Positions 43,901 to 54,637 of a stretch of DNA of 64,000 nucleotides are shown one piece after another. The stretch is from assembly GCA_036346405.1 (NCBI GenBank), contig CM070557.1:54194016-54258015 (forward strand), written 5' to 3'. How positions within the stretch are numbered: the first letter of the stretch is position 1; every line of letters starts with the position of its first letter. Source of the stretch: Phyllostachys edulis (Eukaryota > Streptophyta > Magnoliopsida > Poales > Poaceae). Both the position numbers and the translations under genes were made by a program. The notes below the pieces were generated by a model. The model was not told where the DNA came from. It did no database searches and saw only the letters and a program-made list of their open reading frames with translations.

Positions 43901-44768
43901 AATCGAGGTTCCACTGCGTAACGCGCTGCATGGCTGCGTAGCCTCCCGTCGCGAACGCGCGGAGCAGGTTGAGCGTCGCCACCGACTGCGCGTACGCCCG
44001 GATCATCCTCTGCGGGTCCGGCACGCGGCTCTTCTCGTTGAACGCGTCGCCGTTCACGTTGTCCCCCCTGTAACTCGGCAGCTTAACCCCGTCCCTTTCC
44101 TCGAATGAGTCGGACCTCGGCTTGGCGAACTGGCCAGCCATCCTCCCCACCTACCATGTCATGTGCATTTTGTTTTGAGCAGATCGGATCAGATCTCACA
44201 AATCGCATGCCCGATGGGCGTATTTGGTTTGATTCGATGGGTTGATTGGTACCTTGACGACCGGCATCTGGCCGCCGAACATGAGGACAGCGCCCATCTG
44301 GAGCAGGATGCGGAAGGTGTCACGGATGTTGTTGGCGTTGAACTCCTTGAAGCTCTCGGCGCAGTCGCCTCCCTGGAGGACGAAGGCGCGGCCCATGGCG
44401 GCGTCGGCGAGGCGCTCCTCCAGGTGCCGCGCCTCCCCGGCGAACACCACCGGCGGGAACGTCTCGATCGTCTTGAGCACCGCGTCCAGCTCCTCCTGGC
44501 TCGGGTACTCAGGGAGCTGCAGAGCCTTCTTCGTCTTCCAGCTCTCCACCGTCCACCTCCCCGCCGCCGGCTTCTTCTCCGGCACCACCGTCGGGGATGA
44601 GGTCTTCGTAGCCGCGGGCACGTACCCGTTGTTCTTCGCCGGGTCGGCCGCGTGGACGCCGGAGATGGTGCGCCTCTTCAGCGGGAGGAACGCGGCGCAG
44701 CGCGGCTGGGCTCCGCCGCCGGACACAGCAGCGGCCGCTGCGGCGGCGGAGTTGGTGGCGAGCGCCAT
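40902..44768 (-). CDS. DHS1: Plastid 3-deoxy-D-arabino-heptulosonate 7-phosphate (DAHP) synthase, plant class II
   Basis: Condenses phosphoenolpyruvate and erythrose 4-phosphate, the first step of the shikimate pathway, in plastids. Minus-strand exons: 44253-44768, 43873-44150, 42641-42917, 42293-42538, 40902-41180, all GT-AG, joining to 531 residues, the normal plant length. An Ala/Ser-rich transit peptide (about the first 50-60 residues) precedes WTVESWKTKKALQLPEYP. Metal-site segments of class II enzymes are present: GGDCAESF (Cys), ITDPMHGNT (His), GGIHLEMTGQ (Glu) and HTHCDPRLN (Asp). The C-terminus is NNNLPLPPLAF. No defects seen. The number in the symbol is tentative; plants have several isoforms. 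Confidence 0.95.
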
Positions 44769-44881
44769 TGCGAGGAGGCGAGGTACGGTAGCTTAGGGGT
44801 AGGGTAGGTAGGGTTTTGGCGAGGCGTCGTGCGGTGTAAGGCGCGCCTCCTCTTGAGGAGACGGAGGTGGCGGGCGGGGGG

Positions 44882-44889
44882 TATTTATA
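44882..44889 (-). promoter_or_regulatory. TATA box of the DAHP synthase gene
   Basis: On the minus strand CGCCTATAAATACCCC, about 115 bp upstream of the start codon and followed by a GC-rich leader. Confidence 0.7.
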
Positions 44890-46451
44890 GGCGGCGGCGA
44901 GGGGAGGAGGGGTTGGTGAGACAGAGAGACGGGCGATGGGTAGTTGGCGACGGAGGAGGGAGGCAATGGTGGAAGAGGGAAGGGTAGTTTGGGGATCTCG
45001 CTGCTGGTGACCGGACTTTGCAGACTTGGAAAGATGTAGGTGACGAGTATGACAATGTAGGTCCGTGTGCCTAAGCGGTGGGGTAGGTTTGGGTTGGGTA
45101 GTGAAGCAATGGGTACCTTTTGGTTCTCGGTTCAGCTCGGCTGCGCTGAGCTGGAACTTTCGGACTTTTTGGCGTAAACTAAATAGCAAATCTAAAATCT
45201 TACCGGTTTGCGATGTTTTATTATAGAAATAATGTCTGTCGCAACGAAATAACAAATCAGAAATCTCGTCTGAAAATAGCAAATCTAAAACCTCATCTGT
45301 TTACGATGTTTTATTATGAAAATAGTATCCGTCACAACGAAATAGCAAATCTAAAACCTCGTCGGATCAGTCGGACCGGCCGAGCAGCCCTCCACGTCTC
45401 TCGTCCCACGGGCCGGACGGCCATCCACGCCCCCTCGCTCGGCCCCTTACCAGCCGAACGACACAATTCATGTGTACCAGCAAATACGCCGATAATTGCA
45501 TTCTCTGCGTCTTTCGGGTCTTTCATTGCCTGATCCATAAACCATAAGATAGACACGAGATGGTCTGTATGTCCTAGCAATTTCTAGGAGATTTCAATTA
45601 TGGTTACTACTAGGCACTTTTTCATAGCTATATGCTCAAAGAAATTACTAAATCATTTCATCACAGTAATGGCTAAATAAAGCTCGAATAAAGAAACCAT
45701 ATAATCCAAAGTCAGGTTTACGTGGCCGTGTTGACATATTAAATGACAACTAGAAGCGAGGTAATGACACAAGTCTGGATCATTGTGATAATGCATGATA
45801 AACGCTTTTGACCAAATCAAAAGGCCTTGCGTCGTCCGATGAGGGGCTGGACGAGGAACGTGGAGAGGGGCTGGACGAGGAACGTGGAGAGGTGGCTGGT
45901 CACGGGCTGGACGAGGTAACATGTCGTGTGAACATCATGTTCAGCTAGCGATAGTGTGGACAAGGCTATTTGCGCAAAAAAATCCGGAACTTTCGTTGGT
46001 TTGGCTCATGCTACACGCTATGTTTTCCCGCAATTTCTCTTCAGACGATAGTTTCAGTGTAATTTCTTATCTTATTGTGCAGTTTGTGGCCACAATTATG
46101 GCATATCAATCATTCTTAGTTTGTAACTCTTCTATAGTGAATTTAGTTTATTTTTCTAACTTCTGCATGTCTGTGACTTGTGAGACATGATGTCTTCAGG
46201 TTTGTTGGCAACTCCATATACATCTAAATTGTTGGTGCCTCATGGCTAAGGACATGATGTTTACTTGGTAGGAAATGAAACCTATATTCTGTGTTCTTGT
46301 TAACCATTTATTCTACTCTAATTAGTTAGATATTTGGTGTATTTTCCAAGAAATTAGTCTTACAACAGGCCAACAACACAATTACTATGATAGCTATTTT
46401 TATACTTTCATGGTAAATAAGAGCAATATTGTAACTTCTCGAAGGCACTTA
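44890..46451. other. Intergenic, with a two-copy tandem repeat
   Basis: 45179-45364 holds two copies of a roughly 93-bp unit with AATAGCAAATCTAAAA and GATGTTTTATTAT. GAGGGGCTGGACGAGGAACG is duplicated at about 45840-45885. No gene seen. Confidence 0.7.
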
Positions 46452-48107
46452 GGGCATGTTTAGTAGGACTCTAGCTCCTAGATTCTCTTCGGAGCAGCCG
46501 GAGCTTAGCCAAACAGCATTGCTCCTCGTTTTTAGAATCTAGATCAGAGAGGAGCAGAGCAGCCTGTATGTGTACTTTCGCGGAGCGACCTTGGGCTCAC
46601 TCCTCCTAGAGCAATCATCCGGTTACGAAAAATACCCCTAGAGTTAGGGTGGAATTACTCACCAAATGCCATAAAAAAAAAACCCCTTGCCATCCCCTCC
46701 CGATCCCATCTCCTCCCATTCGCTCAGTCTCCTGTTCCCCCACCCCATTCTCTTCTCTTCTCTTCTCGCGAATGGAGCACCCAACTGATGTCCGCAATCC
46801 TGTCTCCACTGGCCTTATCCCGCCTTCCACTGCCACCATTACCAAGCCCGAGAAGCCGCTGCCAGTCTCGCAAACCGTCGCCACCGGTCTCCCCCCCCTC
46901 CCCTGATCTTGTGGAGTAGGTCAGTGTGGTTGAGGATGATGGGGAGGCTACTAGGCGCGCTCGGGGCCAATGGTGTGAGAGGAGGAGGAGGGGAAAGCCG
47001 GATCTGGTGGCCGACGAGGTGGAGGCCGGTGCGTTTGAGAACAACGGGGAGGCTGCCTGGCGGACTCGGGGCTGACAGTGCGGGCGACGAAGAGGTGGAG
47101 AAGGTCGACACTGGAGGAGGAGGCGGAAGCCGGATCTGGAGGCTGGCGAGGCAGAGGACGCCAGTGCGGTTGAGAACGACAGTGTGAGGTGGAGGAGGTC
47201 GGTGCGGTCATCGGAGTAGAGGAAGATTACGCCAGTTGCACGCTCTTCACCGCCACCATTACTACCATTCGATATGGCCTCACCCTTGTTGGATTCGCAT
47301 GTGGAGACCGCCAGATTTGGAGAAGTGGTGCCGTTGTGCTGGGGTTGGACACAAATATTTTTTTCATCTGATCTGGTTCTTGGTTCTTGTTCATGTAAAT
47401 ATTGAATTAGCTAGTATTGTTTGAGCAATTAGAGCAATTATTTCCTGGAATTTCTCGATGCCTGCATGACTATGTGTGATTGTGATCAATGGTGGTTGGT
47501 TCATGAACATGTTTTTTCATTGCTTGTCCATGTTTTTTACAGATGAAACTGCCAACGATTGCCTACATCTTGAATGAATAGGTTTCGTGATGACCTAGCA
47601 AAGGCAATTGCTCAATCTCCATGACTGCATAGCCGGTTGCTAGCACATTTTGAAGTCTTTTGTTAGCACTCAATTATCAATGAACACTTCTATGTATTCT
47701 TGTGTTAGCACTCATATATCCTACGAACAATTACATGTTATTTGTGGTTCGGACTTCATAAAACTCCTAATTAATCGACTTTATTATTGGAATGAAACAC
47801 ATTTATCTCACTACATTTGTATGATATCGCATTCAAACGAAATATCGGACGGTCCCGTGAAATTTGTAGCTAAATTTCATAAATGAAAGGTACAAATAGA
47901 AATGGATAAGTAACCAATACACTTGAAGTGTTAAAAACAAGGGTATGATAGTCCTGTTGCCTCAAATCCTCATTTTTAGAGTTTTAAGAGTCAATCTTCT
48001 ACCAAACATTTCCCTCAGCCAACTTTAGATTCTCAAATGAGTAGATCATCTGAGAATTAGAAGCTAAGAGCTGAAAAATGAGGAGCAAAGTCCTACCTAA
48101 CATGCCC
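46452..48107. mobile_element. PIF/Harbinger-type element, non-autonomous, 1.66 kb
   Basis: Termini GGGCATGTTTAGTAGGACT and AGTCCTACCTAACATGCCC are inverted repeats with one mismatch, flanked by TTA on both sides (46449-46451, 48108-48110), the PIF/Harbinger target duplication. The subterminal CTCCTAGATTCTC-type sequence is also inverted in part. The interior is GC-rich at 46680-47330 and A/T-rich afterwards; no transposase or DDE motif was recognised. Confidence 0.82.
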
Positions 48108-48163
48108 TTACAATACCAAACACGATAAGAAAATGTTTTTAATCTTGATTTTTGCTCTATGCC

Positions 48164-49379
48164 AATAGCTGTTGGGAAATTTTGATAAACGCCACTGCTA
48201 AGCGTCCGTATCAGAGAATTGCCATCGCTCATTTCGATATTCGAAAGATGCCATTGCAAAGCTTAGAACATCCTACAAATGCCATTGGTATACGTATTCT
48301 ATCAGTATTAGACCAAATTACCCCTACCTTCTCCTTCCTCACTCCTCACACCGCTTCCACGCCAAGATCTCCCCATTTTAGAGCTTCGCCGCATCTCCTC
48401 CATCCACGCCGTCTCCTCTTGACTCATATCCGGGGCCACTCGCTTCCATCGACGGCTCTGCGCTCTTCCTCCTCCACCACCGCCGTCTCCTCGCTTCATT
48501 GCATCCTCCTCGTCTCCTCCGGCCCTCCTTAACCTCGCCTCTTCTCTCCTCCATCCATCCACGCGTCTCCTCTTGACTCATGCTCTGGGCCCCCTCGCTT
48601 CCATCGACGACTCAAGACTCACCTCCTCCGCACTTGCCGCCGTCTCCAGCTGTCGTCGCATCCTCCTCGTATCCCTCCCGCCTCGCGCCTCGCCTCTTCT
48701 ACCTCGTGGTGTCACTTTGCGCCACCGGCAAGATGTCAAAAGGTGAAGGGGCGGTGAAATGGTTCAACACCACCAAGGGTTCGGCCATCTCCCGAGGGCG
48801 GTGGCGAGGACCTCTTTGTCACCATCCTCCAAGTCCGACGGCTTCGCAGCCTCAGCGAGGCGAATCAATCAAGTTAAATCATCGTACTGGCCACATCGCG
48901 GCGGCTCCGCCTAACCTGAGGCGGCAAATGGAGGTAGCTACGACGGCGAGGCGGCCATGACTCTGGCGGCGGCTACTGAGGTGACGGCGAGGCGCTATGG
49001 CGATGGCGGAGGTGTCGAGTTCAATCATCGTACTGGCGTGTGTGTCCCCAACTCGAGCTCGTGCGACGATGTGCACCTCAACTTGAGCAACACAAGGCGG
49101 CGGCTCTGGAGGTGGCGGAGGAGGCTACTCTGAGGCGGTGGCGGAGGCGGCCGATGGTCAATCAGGCGGCGGCGGCGGTGTGAAGAAGAAGCGATGGTGA
49201 CATGGCAATCGAAGAAGACGGGGGCAATAACGTCAATATTTGTGAAATATGTAGATCAGTGGTATTTCTATGAGAAAAAGATGTTTGCAATGGTACCTTT
49301 CGAATATCGAAATGAGTGATGACAATTCTCTCATACGGACACTTAGCAGTGGTATTTATCAAAATTTTCCGTAGCTATT
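48164..49379. mobile_element. Mutator-like (Pack-MULE) element with captured gene fragment
   Basis: Long terminal inverted repeats of about 97 bp (48164-48260 and 49284-49379), including AAATTTTGATAAA, CACTGCTAAG and CATTTCGATATTCGAAAG. The GC-rich interior contains a partial cold-shock-domain gene. The segment CATCCACGCC...CTTGACTCAT is duplicated at about 48400-48470 and 48550-48620. A 9-bp target duplication could not be identified. Confidence 0.8.
48733..49190 (+). pseudogene. Captured cold-shock-domain/glycine-rich protein fragment
   Basis: MSKGEGAVKWFNTTKG is the start of a plant cold-shock domain (RNP1 region). A frame change follows, then GGGEDLFV in another frame and SSKSDGF in a third, all in the order of a plant CSP/GRP2 protein. 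Further on, GGC/GGT-rich DNA (48930-49190) fits the glycine-rich tail in broken frames. It appears to have been captured by the Mutator-like element and is not a functional gene. Confidence 0.7.
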
Positions 49380-49702
49380 AGGACCAAGACAGGGCAGGAG
49401 TACATGGCTAATGGCTCGGCTCGGCTGGGTACACATCAACTGCTGCAAAATATCGTACGAACACCATGGTTCTACATATCTCCCTGACAAGTTAACCCCA
49501 CCACACTTTGTTGGCCCCACCTGCCCTGAGCGTGACGACCAGGTTCAAGGCAAGGTGAAAGTGGCATCGTCTGTGTCACGAGTCACGAGTGGCCGAGTGG
49601 TTCTGTGGGTGGGGTTAGTTGGTGGCACGTATGCCCCGGGGGGATTCGGGACCCAGAGCAATTATGTGGCTCGCTGTGTGACTCCCTGCTCGACCACATG
49701 GT

Positions 49703-50258
49703 TAAGGTTAGCAATGGGTCCTATTCTCTATTTTCTGACAGAGAATTCATCCATTAGAGTTAGGGTTGAGGACATTTCTTTTTCTACGGAGATGTTACTA
49801 TGTAAATATAATTCTTCATCGGATGAAGTAGGACCAGAGCCATTCCCCTACTCCCTATCCCCGCTACCCGTATGGGCCCTCGATAACCCTATGATATGTG
49901 GGTCATTAGTCTACTACCGTATTTTTAAATTTTTAAGGATTTGCTTGCTTATTTGCTGGGGAGTTAGGACACCATCTTTAAGAATATTGTTGGAATTCTT
50001 CATTTAGAACACTGATAAGCATTGTTTAAATTATTTGGAACACTCATTCTGTTGTCTCTATGTGTGTTTGTGTAGAAAAGATTGGAGATTTAATTTTCGG
50101 GTATGGGTCCCCGTAGGACCCCGATAACCCAACGGGGATAGAGAACAGAGGAGAATAGCACCCTAGGACGGGGACAGGGAACATATATTTTTTTCTTCTA
50201 TCGGGAACGAGGATGTTCCACTACTCTCTGCCGGGGAATGATCCCGTTGCCATCCCTA
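49703..50258. mobile_element. hAT-type MITE, 556 bp
   Basis: Perfect 8-bp target duplication CACATGGT at 49695-49702 and 50259-50266. Ends TAAGGTTAGCAATGGG and CCCGTTGCCATCCCTA are imperfect inverted repeats. The CGGGGA-rich subterminal region resembles a widespread grass hAT MITE with TAGGGATGGCAACGGG ends. Confidence 0.8.
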
Positions 50259-50266
50259 CACATGGT

Positions 50267-51671
50267 ACGTGTTCCACTGCATATTTGTGCGAGATTTCGA
50301 CGCAATTGATGCAATATTTGCGCTGATTGCGTTGGGAATATTCTACGCTGTAGTATGTTCAGAACGTTTATATGACATACATAAATCCATGTCATTTTCT
50401 AAGAAAATGCCATGTTACTTGATTCTCGATCCAAATAATTAGGTCGAAATCAATAGTCATGGCAATGTTTTGGGACTAATATATGCGTAATCACGATCAC
50501 TGACACCATCAAGATACGCCCATGTGCTGCAATTGGGCCATAAATCTCTTCTCTTATCCTGTCTGTCCTCCCCCCTCAATTTTAATAACGTCGCTGTTTG
50601 AGAATTGAGAGAGGTATGTAAATGCAATTACGTCTATCTTCCTGGCTACTAAATAATGTAATATCTGCATACACCAAAAATAATTATGCCTCGTTGCTTG
50701 TATGAAAATATAAATAATAATGTGTAAGCTTTCTATAAGCTCTAAGCAAAGTTATCTACATGCTCTGCCTCTGCTAGGTCAGACGAAGACTTTGAGAGTA
50801 TAAGCTACGCTTAGGAGTCATGAACGCAGCCACACGTCTAAGATTGGATTAAGACGACTTAAAAACATATAAGACAAAAAAAGGGCTGATAAAATTGCAT
50901 ACGGCCAAGCACAAGTTGCAAGCAAATAGACAAAAAGCAAATCAGACATGTTTTTTTTTCTATTCTCCTCACCTAATACTAGATTGTTAGCCACTTAAGA
51001 TCGATGATAAGATTAAAAATTCCTTCATTCTAAACAATTCTCACACGTGCACCAATTACCAGAAGCGATCCATGGTGCTTAATTAGTACTGCACGACCAA
51101 GTAATAAGGCAACTAATCTCACGGCACATAAAAAAAAATCTTGTAAACTCAATCAGAACAAGAGACCCAAAAAATCCGGATGGTTAAGTATTAGCTAGCG
51201 CACTGATCAATTCAGCAATTCGGCATCCATTGCTCGTGAGTCGTGACGGAACACGCATGACGCGTTGCGCGCGCCATGGCGCCATCGCAGATCAAGTCCA
51301 CCAAACCGACGGCTTTTTCTCGCCACAAGCAGAGTTAAGGTTAACTGCGTTCATACGTCAAGCCAGTGGTAAACCGCGGCGGGCCAGTCTGCGACGCTAA
51401 TCGAGGAGAGAGGGAGGGTCAGTCATGCACCTAAAGGTGCAGCCTCTGGATCATATCGGTCAACCATGCATAGTTCTACTGGACCAAAACGAAGAGCAAA
51501 AGAGAAAAGGCTTCTTCTAGCCGCAACAAAATGACCAAACCAAGTTAACGATGGCTTACATTTCAAAACCAATGAGTAAATAAATGAAATCGAAGTGCTA
51601 GCTAGTTTTTTTAGAACCAAGACACCGCCTAGTTTTTATTGTAAGCTAAGAAGTACAGAGTTTAGAAGGTA
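50267..51671. other. Intergenic, no gene seen
   Basis: A/T-rich with no coding frame, RNA gene or terminal repeat recognised. Confidence 0.6.
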
Positions 51672-51929
51672 CTCCATCCGTTCTTTTTTATTTTACGTTT
51701 TTGACTTTTTACGGTCTCCGAGATGCGACTTTGACCGTTACTTTTTTTATAACTTTATATTAAAGTATACCAATAAAATTATAATATTATGAAAGTTTTT
51801 TTGACGACAAATCTAATGGTATAGTTTTCATGTAGCCAATCCATATAGTTTTAAACAGATTGGTTGCCTAACTTTGGAAAGTTTGACGGCATAGATTCTA
51901 GGGTGTCAAATAAAAAAGAATGGAGGGAG
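51672..51929. mobile_element. Stowaway MITE (Tc1/Mariner type)
   Basis: CTCCATCCGTTCTTTTTTAT at the left and AAAAAAGAATGGAGGGAG at the right are inverted repeats with the Stowaway consensus, flanked by TA. 258 bp, A/T-rich, no coding. Confidence 0.9.
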
Positions 51930-51958
51930 TAACTGTGACAACAGTGTACCAGGGATGC

Positions 51959-54343
51959 TCAAAGCAAACGTAAGAAACAAAAGGAGGACCCCCAAACACA
52001 ACGGCAATATATGATGACCCGATTTGTGGACAACTGAAGGCAGCGACATCCTTTGTGATTTGTGGGATATCCAAGGAAGATGCACTTGGTGGAACGAGAA
52101 GCTAGCTTGTTTGGTGTGGTGGCCAAAAGGTTGGGGTAACAACGACAACTGAACACTTGTAAGTGATCATATGTGGGGGGAGAGCCGTAATGGGCTTGGT
52201 AGGGTGTGGTGTTTTTGAGGGTTTTGGTTGGCGGGCCGTTTAGGAGGTATGTGGCCGTGTGTATGGATTTGGCCCAATATGGTGGAGATAGGCTAGCTTG
52301 GAAAAGGAGGGTCCACATGATGTCATTGGTGGTGTGAATAATGCGATCGGCATTGCTGTTCTGTTGGGAGGTATGTGATCACAACATGTGGAGGTGAATG
52401 TCATGGGAGCGACAGAAGGAACGACCAACATTGTTGTTGTATTCACGGCCATTGTCACATTGAATTGTTTGGATGGAAGACTGAAACTCATTTAACACAT
52501 AAGCGTGGAAACGAAGTAAAGTAGAGAACGTGTCGGATTTTAGTTTGAGTGGAAACGTCCACGAAAAGTGAGTGAAATCATCCAGACAAACGAGATGGTA
52601 TTTAAAACCAGAAATACTAGGAACCGGTGATGTCCAAAAATCAGAATGGATGAGCTCAAAAGCTCGAGTTGCACGCGACAAAGAAGATGTAGAAGGAAGA
52701 CGAACATGCCAACCAAGTTGACACGCAAGAAATAAGGATGTGTTAGATCGTGATTTATTGAGGGGGATAACATCCAAAGTGGCAAGGCATGAGAGGGCAT
52801 GGTGGTCGGGATGCCCTGGTCGGTGGTGCCACAGAAGCTCGGATGACACGGGTGTAGCGAAGGTGTGCGGGACAGCGGGTACTAGGAAGTGTAGTGGGTA
52901 GAGGTTGCCCGCACTATTGCACCTGAGAATCATAGTCTTGGTACAAAGATCCTTCACAAGGAAACCAAAGGGGTCAAATTCCACAGAGCAATGATTGTCA
53001 TTGGTAAATTTGCATACATAAATAAGATTGGTGATAATTCGAGGGGAAACAAAAACTTTCTATAGAGAGAGAGAGGACAATAGGAGGTTGGGAATGAAGT
53101 GCTGCTGGTGGCGGTGATAGGAAAACAAGTACCATCACCAATGACAATGTGAGAGGATTGAGGAGAAGGAAGAGGGGGGGGGGTGGAGGAGAGATCATCG
53201 GGTTCCTGAGCGAGATGTGCCGAAGCACCAGAGTCCATGTACCATGACGAGTTGCCGAGCGGTTGGAGAGACATGGTGTTTATCGCCTGGACAAGGAATG
53301 CCTGGTCCCAATAAAGTGCACCGGTGGACTGGTACGGCGGGCCTGCCGGCTGCTGGACCATGGCGCCTAGAGGTGGGGCGGCCATGAACGCCTGCGGGGG
53401 AAGAGTCGGTCGTTGGCCGGGGATTATGGGGGCAGAAGATGGTGGATGCTGCTGGAAATGCCACATCTGGAAGGTGTCGGTCCATGGATTGAACCATGGC
53501 AAGAAGGAAGGGCAGCCGCCATTGTTGTCGCAGGAGAAGTGGTTGCCATGGCCGTCATTGCCGTGGCCGTCGATGCCCTTCTTGCCATTTATTCTTGTTG
53601 CACTAGTTTGACCCACCGCTGGACTCAAAGGATGATCCATTGTAGGAGCCGGTGGAGGTGGTGTAGTAGGGTTTGGGGTTGGTGGTGGTGGTGGTGTTGT
53701 GGTTGGCAGAGATAAGAGTAGTGGCAGCAATGAATTTGGCAACCTTGAGATCGGTCTCCTCAAGAAGGAGAAGCGAGTGAGCACGTTGGAAGGAGGGGAA
53801 GGGTTCCTGGGTTTTGATTATGGTGGCCATGTTGCAGAAATTCTCATTCAAACCTCGAAGGAGGGTGAGAGTGAGAGTTTCATTTGAAATCTTGTGATCA
53901 ATGTTGCCAAGAGCATCGGCAAAAGACTTGAGTTTCAGTGAGTAATCCGTGATGGACATGTCACCTTGTACAACAACAAGAAACTCGGCCTCCAAGTGGA
54001 AGACATGAGATTTCTTGTTGTCGTGGAATAAATCTTCGATGCTCTTCTAGATGGTGTACGCCGAGGCACCCGCTGTGAGGATGATGCCAACTATCTCATC
54101 CAAGATAGAGGCATACATTAGGGACAAAATGATGAAGTCGTTTTGCTCACAGTCGGCGTTCGTGGAGGAGACGCCAGCATCGTCGAAGTGCTTCTTGGCG
54201 CCAAACTTGCCAACAAGGATGAGGAAAAGCTCACGCCATCTGGTGTAGTTGGCAGGATGGAGTTCAAGGTTGAAGGGGGTGTGGGATTTGATGTTGGTGA
54301 CGTTGATGGCAAGGGCGGAAGCTTTGGGAGTGGTGTCACCCAT
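51959..54343 (-). pseudogene. Copia Gag-Pol polyprotein remnant (gag, protease, integrase)
   Basis: Starts MGDTTPKASALAINVTNI. The gag frame meets TAG at about 54044-54046, where TGG (Trp) is expected, then continues through HLEAEFLVVVQGDMSITDYS. A frameshift follows into a Pro/Thr-rich linker and the protease motif WYMDSGASAHLA. Another shift leads to the GAG-pre/zinc-binding part (LLWHHRPGHPDHHALSCL) and the integrase core (FELIHSDFWTSP, YHLVCLDDFTHFSW, IQCDNGREYNNN), then ATYLLNGPPTK in the last frame. At least three disabling changes, so it is non-functional. Confidence 0.87.
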
Positions 54344-54428
54344 GATGGTTTGGGAAGAAAGGGATGATGGCCGGCATGTGGAAGGTGGAAGGAGAGGTGA
54401 CCAGCGGATTAGAACCTATCTGATACCA

Positions 54429-54637
54429 TGAAAGCGTGTAGATGATCACGCAATGAATCTTTTCACTATATAGTGAAGGGTTCATATAGAACATATTGAG
54501 GATTACGTGGTAACCCATCAAGGACTATAAGGTAACAAACAATATCTACTATAAACGGTTCATGCCTAATCTGTTAGCTGAGATTAGGGGCATCGGTTGG
54601 GATGCATGCGCTACATGCATGTATATATACTCTAACA
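54429..54637 (-). repeat. 5' LTR of the copia element (209 bp)
   Basis: On the minus strand it begins TGTTAGAGTATATATACATG and ends CACGCTTTCA just before the primer-binding site. A TATATATA near its start may be the promoter. Confidence 0.8.

Larger units (their letters stand above)
51932..54637 (-). mobile_element. Copia retrotransposon, 5' LTR to integrase, 3' part missing
   Basis: Read on the minus strand: 5' LTR (54637-54429), primer-binding site TGGTATCA (54428-54421), gag, protease and integrase pieces, ending inside the integrase C-terminal part at about 51932 beside the Stowaway MITE. Reverse transcriptase, RNase H and the 3' LTR are absent. Confidence 0.87.

Noticed and set aside
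44509..45282. 257-codon minus-strand frame upstream of DAHP synthase
   Set aside because: Its end overlaps exon 1 in another frame, and the rest covers the TATA box and leader; it is a GC-rich shadow.
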